Notes: generated by a model not told the origin, from the letters alone. 7,075 nucleotides of DNA from JANXQE01 sp035651635 (GCA_035651635.1 DASRFK010000069.1:1-7075), one strand, 5' to 3'; shown: positions 1-6,716, counted from the first letter of the stretch. Numbers and translations are program-made.

Positions 1-1
1 A

Positions 2-298
2 CTTTGGGGACCGTCCATTGTTGGCTTCGGCAGCTATCACTACCGATATGACAGTGGCCGTGGAGGAGACATGCCGCTGATCAGCTTTTCACCGCGTAAG
101 GCCGCCCTTGTTCTGTACAGCATGCTGGACCACAGCGAGGCCAAAGCCCTGTTGCGTAAACTCGGAAAGCACACAACAGGAAAGGGATGCCTCTACATCA
201 AGAAGCTTGCGGATGTGGATAAGACAGTCCTTGAAACTCTGATCGGGAACGCGGTCGCCCACAAGCGGGCTCGCAAGGGCACGCATCAGTCCGCCTGA
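2..298 (+). CDS. DUF1801 (YdhG-like) domain protein, 5' end missing
   Basis: The reading frame is open from base 2, before any start codon, so the gene begins outside the window. What remains is 98 residues ending at TGA 296-298. It opens with LWGPSIVGFGSYHYRYDSGR, followed by the FSPRK, LGKHTTGKGCLYIKKLADVD and C-terminal helix segments. These blocks are the usual second half of the DUF1801 fold (PF08818), small alpha/beta proteins of about 120-150 residues without a settled biochemical role. The tail after the domain is short and basic (AHKRARKGTHQSA). The ATG at 71 is internal: the conserved GFGSYHYRYDSG block lies before it, so it should not be taken as the start. The gene runs towards the convergent propeller gene. 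The family call rests on recognised sequence blocks, and no function can be assigned from this fragment. Confidence 0.88.
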   Translation, partial: LWGPSIVGFGSYHYRYDSGRGGDMPLISFSPRKAALVLYSMLDHSEAKALLRKLGKHTTGKGCLYIKKLADVDKTVLETLIGNAVAHKRARKGTHQSA

Positions 299-317
299 CT
301 CTCGATGACCGTAATGT

Positions 318-371
318 GGAGTTTGCGCCAACTCCGGTTATTCGACCCGAACCGGCCTTCTCATGGAAGGC
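318..371. repeat. Chain of three abutting inverted repeats after the DUF1801 stop
   Basis: Three perfect 6-bp inverted repeats follow one another and share end bases. They are GGAGTT/AACTCC (318-323/330-335, 6-nt loop), CCGGTT/AACCGG (334-339/350-355, 10-nt loop) and GCCTTC/GAAGGC (355-360/366-371, 5-nt loop). A 10-bp palindrome GCGTTAACGC (370-379) continues the chain. The first stem starts 20 nt after the DUF1801 stop, so this may be a 3' structure or termination zone for that gene. No T-tract follows any stem on the plus strand, so it is not a textbook intrinsic terminator. Confidence 0.45.
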
Positions 372-480
372 GTTAACGCTCAAAACCCACGCCGAAAGCA
401 CTTGAGTGACCTTTATGTGGGTGGGTCGGGCAAGTTGATGCGAGTGGACGCAGCTAACCAGAATACGAACGACCTCTAAG

Positions 481-530
481 AAAAAATGCGAGTCTGAGTC
501 GGTTACATGTGGGAGAGTGGTATGACTCAG
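481..530 (-). terminator. Candidate intrinsic terminator of the propeller gene
   Basis: Read on the minus strand, a 7-bp stem CTGAGTC/GACTCAG (530-524 with 500-494, 23-nt loop) is followed after seven bases by six T residues (486-481). An alternative register pairs GAGTC (528-524) with a second GACTC at 494-490 and puts the T-run only three bases from the stem. The structure starts 43 bases past the propeller stop codon, a sensible place for a terminator. The long loop and A/T-containing stem make it weak, so confidence is moderate. Confidence 0.4.
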
Positions 531-573
531 CATTGCGGAACATACACCGAAATTGTCGATTAGTACAGGGGAT

Positions 574-3500
574 TTACTCCACTGTCACGAGTATCGTACT
601 TGTGGCCGGGCTCAGCAACGATGTTCCTGTGTAAACAGCCGAAACGTTGTGCACGCCAACCGGCAGGAGGCTGGTGGTAAATGTCGCTGTCCCGGCAGCG
701 TTGACTTTTGCCGGGGTGGGATTCAACACGACGTATCCTCCGCTGGCCAGGTCTGCCACAAATGTCACTGACCCTAACGATGGGGGGGCGGCTCGGTTTG
801 CGATCGTTGCAGTCAAGGTAATGGGTGAGCCATGAGGAGCCGGATTGGGCACTGCTGTAAAGGTGGTAACGGTCGGGACCGCACGAACCGGGAAAAATGC
901 GGTTGGACCAAAATCCATTTCGAATGCGTCGACTGAGTTGTCAAACTCACTGCCGGAAATTAATGGCGCAACAGTGTCGCCGGAGACGTGAACCCATCCG
1001 TAAAGGTCCAGCGCCATGCCTGCTAATCCCGTTCCAGCATTCCCAAATTCCTGAGCACTGTGCGGGAGCAACGCCCCGTTTCCGGCATTGAATGCGGCAA
1101 ACCATCCCGCGCATGTAATGACCGGGGGGAGGAGATCGCAATTGGTAGGCAGCGGCCGGTTAAAGATACTGGAGTTGGTCGAACCTCCAGCATAGACATT
1201 GCCCACAGCGTCTAGCACCAGAGAAGTGAGGTAATCCGGATAAAGAATTTGGCTGCCTTCGGCGGTCCGGACCGGGCCGTCGGTTTCCCATTTCTTATTC
1301 AGCAATTTGTCGTACTTTTGCAGCGCAATATAACTCTTTGAGATTCCTCCCGAGGTAGTAAAGAACGAGGCACCTGCGTAAACGTTGCAGGAGAGATCGT
1401 TAGTGACTGGGCCTGTGGTGTAATTGGTTGCAAGTTGCAGGCTGGCCCGCGGTCCTGATTTGAAAGTTTGCGCGTTGTACTCATTGAGCCAACCGGACTG
1501 GCCCGGTCCCCCATTTGTCCCGTTCGGTCCTGCGTTGACTGCCAAGTAGAGGTTCCCGCCGCAAACGGCGATTCCGTTGCCGAAAGTCTCGTCCTGCGCG
1601 TTTTGAGAGAACTCATAGAGAGTGAGGGCGTGCGATCCTTTGGCAATCTCGGCGATGAAGCCGTCTTCCGATCCGAATAATGTATAGCCGGGAAGGCTTC
1701 CGGTAGTTGATCCCGCGACATAGAGATTCCCCTTGGAATCGACTGTGAGCGCTCCCGCGTAATCGTCTTGCGTCGATCCAAACATCCGGCACCACTGAAA
1801 TTTTCCGAGCGGCGAAAATGAGGCTACCCAGATGTCGCTGCCACCTTGGTTATTGGTGCAGTTATAGACGCTGCCAACCGTGGACCCGGCCAGCACCACG
1901 TTCCCCATGCTGTCTACCAGAACCGCGGAAACATAGTCCGGAGTGGATCGGCTGACCGTCGCCGGCCCAAACTGGATGAAGCCTCCCCCGAAACTGGTGT
2001 CGAGAGTTCCATCGCTGAAATAACGGGCGACAAAAAAGCCGCCCGGACCTTCCCCGCCGTAAAACTTGGACAGGTTGCTGTCGGATGCACCGGTCACATA
2101 GATCCGCGGCCCGGGATGCGCCTGCCCTGCTTGCGGCTGAGGATCGACCGCGATCGGGCCCCCGGCGTCGTACACATTCGCCGTACCAATCTGCTGCGTA
2201 TTGATCGGCGGAGGAAGGAACCGGAATATCGCGGCGCTGGTAGCTTGCGGCGAATCCAGGCCTGTGCCGTAGATCCACCCATCACTTCCTTCCAGCAACT
2301 CGGCTCCCGGATCGATGTAGGGTGGACTGGACACTTCTGTCGAGTAGAGCGGTTGCTCAGCAACGACTGCGGTCACGTCCAGCTTCAGCCCCGTTCCGCT
2401 GCCACCCGTCGTGGCAAGAGCGTTCGCAATACTGTAGCCGGTTCCGGGACTTACCAGAGCGACGCTAGTTACCGAGCCAGCAGTACCTGTGGAGGTTACT
2501 AACGCCGTTCCTCCGCTCCCGCCGCTCTGCGTTACGGTGACGACATCGCCAACTCCATAGCCAGATGCGGTTGCACCCGGATAGACCGCAATCGTCTTGA
2601 TGCCACTCGGGTTCGACACAGAAGTAGCAGCGCTGTAAATCTCTCCCACAACCGGGCTGCCGCTTGGATCTACACCTTCGGCAGTCCCTGTGCCATACAT
2701 CGCGCCATCGCTGGCTCCCAAAATCCCTGCGAGCGGGCCGCCCGGGTCTGCTCCAGCTCCGCCGGCAAACGTGTGAACCGCGATGACAGGAGAAGACCCA
2801 GTGCATCCACCCGAAAGGTCGACGCGAAAGATTTGTCCGTCGCCAGTCGATGAAAATTTACCGACGCCATACAATGCACCATCAGTGCCGACTGCCAACC
2901 GTCCGATGGGACCCACATCGGTGCCGCCAACCTCGGCTACCGCACATTCTGCGAACAGAGTTGTCGTGGTGTTGAACTCCACGATGGATTCTGCATCAGC
3001 TTGGGTCGTGAAATACAAGTTCCCGTCGCCATAATCGATCGGGAGCTGTGGATATAGGCCATAACTGGGCAGATCGACCGCATGAAACACCGGAGCGGTG
3101 CCCGGCGGCACCGTGCTCGGGCTTACGTATTCGAAGATTGTGGACTCGAAATATGGCGGTACTCCGCTCGCTTGCGTCGTGCCATACAGATGTCCGTTGC
3201 TCCCGAGCGTGACACCAACAGTCGGCGTGCGCCCATCGGTCATGATCGATGGGTTCATCGCATAGAGAACGGTAAGCGCGCGAGCCTTTGGATCAAAGCG
3301 GTAGATGGTTCCGCAGGATGGAGGCTCAGCACCAAATTCCTCGCAAACAGCGCCGTAACCTTGCGTGGTGCCGTAGATGTAAGTTCCGTCAAATGCCAAG
3401 CTGCCGGTCGGTTGGGCGCCGTCAGTAGTGCCTCCAGCGAAGGTATACAAAAGCGTGATCGTCGGTGATGGCGAGGTCGTGGTATCAATCTGGTAGAGGG

Positions 3501-3837
3501 TGCCGCAGCCACTGAAGTTAAAAGACAGACCCGTGGCCGTACAGAGGGTATAGTTAGGGCCGGATCCGCCACCCTGGGCGGTTCCTACGAAAACCCCCGG
3601 CTTGATTTGAACCAGACTGCCCGCCGTGTAGTAGCCCTGAGGGTAGTGAGGGGACGTCGTGCTAAAGGGAAGAAAACCTTCCCACTGAAATTGAAAAATC
3701 GGACTCTGGCCGTAGCTTGGTGTCAGAAGGATAAATATCAGCAAACTAACGGCGATGAGTCGGCAGCTCGATACGATCTCAAATCCAGATTCGCTGATGG
3801 CCGTGCAAAGGTTTGCATATCGCGCTTTTGGCTTCAT
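574..3837 (-). CDS. Secreted double beta-propeller protein (GloVer-type and SBBP-type repeats, C-terminal Ig-like domain)
   Basis: The product has 1087 residues. A signal peptide has hydrophobic core LIAVSLLIFILL (27-38) and likely cleavage after PSYG (43); with no lipobox the protein is probably free in the periplasm or outside. Residues about 60-545 carry seven GloVer-like (TIGR03803) blades marked by Y-G-T-T/G-like strands near 83, 153, 217, 274, 322, 380 and 522, each ending in G-T/Q-I-Y/F-R/E-like strands. A Gly/Thr-rich segment (about 413-492) is inserted between blades six and seven. Residues about 550-985 form a second seven-blade set resembling SBBP repeats, for example VDSKGNLYVAGSTTGS. 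Residues 987-1087 resemble a Big_3-type Ig-like domain. The start at 3837 is set by AGGAGG five bases upstream; an in-frame ATG at 3945 would add 36 residues without signal-peptide character. Such proteins usually have no assigned activity; binding or surface scaffolding is a guess. Confidence 0.88.
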   Translation of the reverse strand: MKPKARYANLCTAISESGFEIVSSCRLIAVSLLIFILLTPSYGQSPIFQFQWEGFLPFSTTSPHYPQGYYTAGSLVQIKPGVFVGTAQGGGSGPNYTLCTATGLSFNFSGCGTLYQIDTTTSPSPTITLLYTFAGGTTDGAQPTGSLAFDGTYIYGTTQGYGAVCEEFGAEPPSCGTIYRFDPKARALTVLYAMNPSIMTDGRTPTVGVTLGSNGHLYGTTQASGVPPYFESTIFEYVSPSTVPPGTAPVFHAVDLPSYGLYPQLPIDYGDGNLYFTTQADAESIVEFNTTTTLFAECAVAEVGGTDVGPIGRLAVGTDGALYGVGKFSSTGDGQIFRVDLSGGCTGSSPVIAVHTFAGGAGADPGGPLAGILGASDGAMYGTGTAEGVDPSGSPVVGEIYSAATSVSNPSGIKTIAVYPGATASGYGVGDVVTVTQSGGSGGTALVTSTGTAGSVTSVALVSPGTGYSIANALATTGGSGTGLKLDVTAVVAEQPLYSTEVSSPPYIDPGAELLEGSDGWIYGTGLDSPQATSAAIFRFLPPPINTQQIGTANVYDAGGPIAVDPQPQAGQAHPGPRIYVTGASDSNLSKFYGGEGPGGFFVARYFSDGTLDTSFGGGFIQFGPATVSRSTPDYVSAVLVDSMGNVVLAGSTVGSVYNCTNNQGGSDIWVASFSPLGKFQWCRMFGSTQDDYAGALTVDSKGNLYVAGSTTGSLPGYTLFGSEDGFIAEIAKGSHALTLYEFSQNAQDETFGNGIAVCGGNLYLAVNAGPNGTNGGPGQSGWLNEYNAQTFKSGPRASLQLATNYTTGPVTNDLSCNVYAGASFFTTSGGISKSYIALQKYDKLLNKKWETDGPVRTAEGSQILYPDYLTSLVLDAVGNVYAGGSTNSSIFNRPLPTNCDLLPPVITCAGWFAAFNAGNGALLPHSAQEFGNAGTGLAGMALDLYGWVHVSGDTVAPLISGSEFDNSVDAFEMDFGPTAFFPVRAVPTVTTFTAVPNPAPHGSPITLTATIANRAAPPSLGSVTFVADLASGGYVVLNPTPAKVNAAGTATFTTSLLPVGVHNVSAVYTGTSLLSPATSTILVTVE

Positions 3838-3842
3838 GCCAT

Positions 3843-3848
3843 CCTCCT
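3843..3848 (-). promoter_or_regulatory. Strong Shine-Dalgarno site that fixes the propeller start
   Basis: On the minus strand AGGAGG lies at 3848-3843, five bases before the ATG at 3837-3835. This favours 3837 over the in-frame ATGs at 3945 and 3873, and places the signal peptide near the N-terminus. Confidence 0.8.
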
Positions 3849-3965
3849 CGCGCTGACGCCTCCCAGCCCGCATCCCGCCTCTGCTAGAATTGCGCACACC
3901 AAAGGCGTCCGTTTGCGCCTGACCATCTCGCGTTACGAAACTCATACCGGGGTACCTTCGCGATG

Positions 3966-3994
3966 TATTTAAAGTCCGATCAAATTTTTCTCAA
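3966..3994 (-). promoter_or_regulatory. Candidate sigma70-like promoter for the propeller gene
   Basis: On the minus strand TTGAGA (3994-3989) and TAAATA (3971-3966) are separated by 17 bases, giving a reasonable -35 and a weak -10. Transcription from here would leave a leader of roughly 120 nt before the Shine-Dalgarno site. The -35 box overlaps the second and third 11-bp repeat units. This rests only on motif match in an AT-rich stretch. Confidence 0.25.
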
Positions 3995-4007
3995 ATCGTT
4001 TTGAAAG
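3969..4007. promoter_or_regulatory. Four 11-bp-phased repeat units, putative winged-helix operator
   Basis: TTAAAG (3969), TCAAAT (3980), TCAAAT (3991) and TGAAAG (4002) fit T-N-A-A-A-(G/T) and begin exactly 11 bp apart. The second and third units share the hexamer exactly. OmpR/PhoB-family winged helices typically bind head-to-tail direct repeats spaced about one helical turn (10-11 bp), and the adjacent gene encodes such a domain. The array overlaps the candidate propeller promoter and ends at the base before the regulator's ATG. The spacing is seen directly; the operator role is inferred. In-phase A-tracts causing DNA curvature are an alternative explanation. Confidence 0.45.
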
Positions 4008-5894
4008 ATGGCTACGTTGCCCCCAGAGCAGTGCTCGTACGAATTCGGTCCCTACCGGTTGAATCCTGTTCAGGGCACCCTTTTTGATGGCACGAGAAAA
4101 ATCTCGTTGACTCCAAAAGCATTTCAGACTTTGCTGGTTCTAGTGGAGCGCCGTGGAGAAGTTGTGACCAAGGAAGAACTACTCAACAAAGTGTGGCCGG
4201 GAACATTTGTTGAAGAGGCGACGCTGGCGCAAAACATTTTCACTCTCCGCAAGCAATTGCAGGAAGATGGCGCAGAAGCTCAATACATTGAGACCATTCC
4301 CAAAAGAGGTTATCGCTTCATCGCGACCGTAAGGTTGGACCAACATTCAACAGAACCCCTCAACCTCCAGCCCATTAATAAGGTTCCATTGCAGGTTCCT
4401 GTGCAGTCCCGAACTCGCGTTCGGAGCCTATGGGCAGTTGTGGTAGCCGCCACTTTGCTTATTTTGGGTGCCGCCGGGTACTGGTTTGGTCGCGCACGGG
4501 TGTCCAGGTCCGAACGGCGCAGGGTCATGTTGGTGGTCTTGCCCGTGCAGAATCTCACTGGCGACCCCGCCCGCGAATATGTGAGCGACGGATTGACCGA
4601 AGAAATCATTGCACAGTTGGGGGAGTTAAGTCCGCAGCGTTTGGGAGTGATTGCGCGGACCTCCTCGATGGCATACAAAGGTGTTGAGAAGACAGCCGGC
4701 CAGATCGGACGCGAACTGCGCGTGGACTACCTTTTGGAATGCAGCGTACGCGGCTCAGGCGAACGCCTGCGTGTGACCGTACAACTCATCCGCACTCGGG
4801 ACGAAACCCATCTTTGGGCGGAAAACTACGACCGCGCCTTGGGAGACGTACTGAGTTTACAGACTGCTGTGGCTCGGGAAGTGGCAAACAGAATTCGACT
4901 GACTCTCAGCCCTGAAGAACAAGCCCGGCTCACTCATTCTCGGCCGGTGCAGCCAGAAGTTTACGATGCATGCTTGAGGGGCCGTTTTCTCTGGAATAAG
5001 CGAACTCCCGAAACCGTGGCCAGCGCCGAAGCTTATTTCCAGCAGGCGCTTCAGATGGATCCCGGCTACGCTCCTGCCTATGCCGGCTTGGCCGACTGCT
5101 ATCAAGTAATGATGAACTTGGGAAAACTGCCCGTTTCCGAAGGACTGCCGCAGGCCCGGGCAGCGGCGATCAAAGCACTGGAACTGGACGATACACTGGC
5201 CGAGGCACATACGTCTCTAGCCTCCATCAAGGGCGACTTCGATTGGGATTGGCGGGGCGCAGAAGCAGAATACCGGCAGGCGTTAACCCTTAATCTAAAC
5301 TATGCGACCGCGCACCACTGGTATGGCGAGTTTCTCGCGGGAATGGGGCGCTTTGATGAGGCCACGAACGAGATTCAGAAAGCGGCAGAGTTGGATCCGC
5401 TTTCACCTGTGATTGCGGTCACGCTCGGTCAGATGTTTTGCAGAGCCGGGCAATGTGAGCGCGGCATCGAACAGCTCAAGCGAACTTTGGCGATCTACCC
5501 CGATTTTACCGAGGGTCATGAGGCACTCGCAGAAATTTACGGACACCAGGGGATGTATGCACAAGCCCTTTCCGAGTTGGCCAAAGAACCCCAGGCCCTG
5601 CGGAAACACTCGATGGTTCTCTCCGGGTATGTCTTAGCTAGGGCTGGCCGAAAACAAGAGGCGCTGGACGTATTGCGACAGGTCAAAAGAGACGAGTTGC
5701 AGCATATCTACTATGACTCGGCAGTGATCTACCTCGCGCTTGGTGACAAAGATACCCCCATAGCAAGCTTGGAAAAAGCAAGACTCAACCATGATTTCTT
5801 TATGGCCTACTTTCGCTCAGATTTTAAACTCGAAGGCCTCCGTTCCGACCCGCGCTACGCGGACTTGTGTCGACGCATGAACATGCCTCAGTAG
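4008..5894 (+). CDS. CadC-like membrane regulator: winged helix, TM segment, TolB-N/FlgO-like domain, TPR repeats
   Basis: The 628-residue product starts with an OmpR/PhoB-type winged helix (about 11-108), with family hallmarks YEFGPYRLNP, LTPKAFQTLLVLVERRGEVV, the LLNKVWPG turn and the wing IPKRGYRFIATV. A basic linker leads to one membrane helix (about 141-160, LWAVVVAATLLILGAAGYWF). Residues about 173-300 resemble the TolB-N/FlgO-like domain usual in such proteins (VLPVQNLTGDPAREYVSDGL, later LRVTVQLIRTRDETHLWAENYD). TPR units fill about 320-590, for example AEAYFQQALQMDPGYAPAYAGLADCY and the WDWRGAEAEYRQAL block. There is no receiver domain, so this is a one-component regulator; by analogy with CadC the N-terminus is cytoplasmic and the TPR part periplasmic. 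An in-frame TGA at 4002-4004 leaves ATG 4008 as the only good start, yet no normally spaced Shine-Dalgarno is seen. Its divergent partner is the likely target. Confidence 0.92.
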   Translation: MATLPPEQCSYEFGPYRLNPVQGTLFDGTRKISLTPKAFQTLLVLVERRGEVVTKEELLNKVWPGTFVEEATLAQNIFTLRKQLQEDGAEAQYIETIPKRGYRFIATVRLDQHSTEPLNLQPINKVPLQVPVQSRTRVRSLWAVVVAATLLILGAAGYWFGRARVSRSERRRVMLVVLPVQNLTGDPAREYVSDGLTEEIIAQLGELSPQRLGVIARTSSMAYKGVEKTAGQIGRELRVDYLLECSVRGSGERLRVTVQLIRTRDETHLWAENYDRALGDVLSLQTAVAREVANRIRLTLSPEEQARLTHSRPVQPEVYDACLRGRFLWNKRTPETVASAEAYFQQALQMDPGYAPAYAGLADCYQVMMNLGKLPVSEGLPQARAAAIKALELDDTLAEAHTSLASIKGDFDWDWRGAEAEYRQALTLNLNYATAHHWYGEFLAGMGRFDEATNEIQKAAELDPLSPVIAVTLGQMFCRAGQCERGIEQLKRTLAIYPDFTEGHEALAEIYGHQGMYAQALSELAKEPQALRKHSMVLSGYVLARAGRKQEALDVLRQVKRDELQHIYYDSAVIYLALGDKDTPIASLEKARLNHDFFMAYFRSDFKLEGLRSDPRYADLCRRMNMPQ

Positions 5895-6188
5895 TTGGCT
5901 GGCCCCGAACCGTGCAGTCAAATCTTCTTCACCGCTGCTGTGCTAGCATGACGTTCCGATAGGCAGATGGTAGCGAAACCAGAAAACATTTGGGGTATAT
6001 CTCTTCCGCCGTAAGACTGGCACGAAGCAGTCGAAGCATAGTCTGCCTTAATAGTGATTTATCCAACCTTACAATTCGGGCCTCGTCGTTGGCGTACATC
6101 CCCATAACACTCAAATGTACAATTAGGGATACAAACCGGTAACAAACGGATACACCTTTGCGCCACCCAATTTCCCGCCTTTTTGCGT
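5895..6188. other. Gap after the regulator, no gene recognised
   Basis: These 294 bases follow the regulator stop. I see no recognisable protein motif, no RNA gene and no clear hairpin-plus-T-run terminator. A minus-strand frame of 88 codons (5929-6195) crosses it but matches no family I know and lies in a different frame from the adjoining amidohydrolase remnant; it may be further decayed sequence of the same former gene. Confidence 0.4.
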
Positions 6189-6337
6189 GTCGCACGGCAC
6201 TTTTTTGAGATGCTCAACTCCCGATTCAATGGGATGGGAAAGGGGGTCATTGAACCCGGGCAGAACAATTTTGAGACCGAAGTGGTTCATCGCAGCATCT
6301 CTTCATTGGAGCCGACCGTGACAAATCTGCCCCGGCT

Positions 6338-6511
6338 GATGGCCACGGCTTGAGCGCGCGGTTGGGCTTCATCCACCGTCCAGATGTTTCCATTAAATGA
6401 GATGGTTTCCGGTTCTTCCTTTTGGATGGCCACGGCTTGAGCGCGCGGTTGGGCTTCATCCACCGTCCAGATGTTTCCATTAAATAAGATGGTTTCCGGT
6501 TCTTCCTTTTG
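6338..6511. repeat. 87-bp direct tandem duplication, two copies
   Basis: Copies 6338-6424 and 6425-6511 abut exactly and differ at one base (G6399 versus A6486). The period equals 29 codons, so on the minus strand the amidohydrolase segment from QKEEPET to AQAVAI is repeated in frame; the base change gives Ser versus Leu. Near identity suggests a recent duplication. No terminal inverted repeats or target-site duplications are seen, so it is not an insertion element. Confidence 0.97.
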
Positions 6512-6512
6512 G

Positions 6513-6544
6513 AAAAGACGCCACCAGCAAAAGACGCCACCAGC
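6513..6544. repeat. 16-bp perfect tandem duplication
   Basis: The unit AAAAGACGCCACCAGC occurs at 6513-6528 and again at 6529-6544 without mismatch. It begins two bases after the 87-bp duplication ends. Sixteen is not a multiple of three, so it shifts the frame between the signal-peptide-like segment and the rest of the amidohydrolase remnant. Replication slippage is the simplest origin. Confidence 0.97.
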
Positions 6545-6716
6545 CACAGCGCTTTTGCAAATGCAACAGAAGCTTCCGGACTTGGTGGTCTCCGATCTTA
6601 AAGGTGAGAAATCTCTATTACCCTTATTGATCCCGAGCGGCACGAGGATTCTGAAAAAGTTGGGTAGACAACTGGAGGTTTCGAGCCTATTGGTGGCTAC
6701 TCGGCTGCTTGAATAA
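6543..6716 (+). pseudogene. Possible response-regulator receiver fragment
   Basis: The plus-strand frame reads ATALLQMQQKLPDLVVSDLK from 6543 and then diverges, stopping at 6714-6716. The block resembles the receiver-domain strand carrying the phospho-acceptor aspartate (typically x-P-D-L-V-x-x-D-L-x-M-P); the aspartate here is encoded at 6594-6596. The following M-P-G/M-S-G turn is missing and the later residues (GTRILKKLGRQLEVSSLL) match nothing I know. No start with a ribosome site is present. A chance resemblance cannot be excluded because only about 12 residues fit. Confidence 0.2.

Larger units (their letters stand above)
299..573. other. Convergent intergenic region without a recognisable gene
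   Basis: This 275-bp gap separates two genes that point at each other. Its content is the chain of inverted repeats at 318-379 and the minus-strand terminator candidate at 481-530. Short open frames cross it on both strands, but none has a convincing ribosome site or a recognisable motif, and the longest (minus, 198-533) runs into the DUF1801 coding sequence. Confidence 0.5.
6189..6548 (-). pseudogene. Decayed N-terminal part of a YtcJ-like amidohydrolase
   Basis: On the minus strand the frame around 6511-6287 encodes ETILFNGNIWTVDEAQPRA and then ISRGRFVTVGSNEEMLR. This is the usual N-terminus of metal-dependent amidohydrolases of the YtcJ type, where a small beta domain precedes the catalytic barrel. 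It ends at TGA 6289-6287. The next family block is found in another frame: KIVLPGFNDPLSHP (6272-6231), followed by GVEHLKKVPCD to about 6189. Family members normally have about 15 residues between these blocks; here about seven remain, so a short deletion with frameshift is likely. The metal-binding H-x-H of the P-G-F-N-D-x-H-x-H motif reads L-S-H, so the first histidine is lost. The beta-strand segment is duplicated (87-bp repeat). Upstream, signal-peptide-like sequence ALWLVASFAGG lies out of frame. No start codon with a ribosome site is visible, and the catalytic barrel is absent. Confidence 0.75.

Noticed and set aside
198..533. Minus-strand open frame of 111 codons in the convergent gap
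   Set aside because: It overlaps the DUF1801 coding sequence on the other strand and shows no motif or ribosome site.
1846..2502. Long plus-strand open frame (218 codons) inside the propeller gene
   Set aside because: It is antisense to clear propeller coding sequence, has no recognisable domain and has an Arg-rich composition typical of a shadow frame.
3838..3945. Upstream in-frame ATG at 3945 as start of the propeller protein
   Set aside because: It would put 36 mostly polar and basic residues before the signal peptide, and the strong AGGAGG lies ahead of the ATG at 3837.
6338..6544. CRISPR array or insertion-sequence ends
   Set aside because: The repeats are only two head-to-tail copies without spacers, there are no cas genes or transposase, and no terminal inverted repeats are seen.
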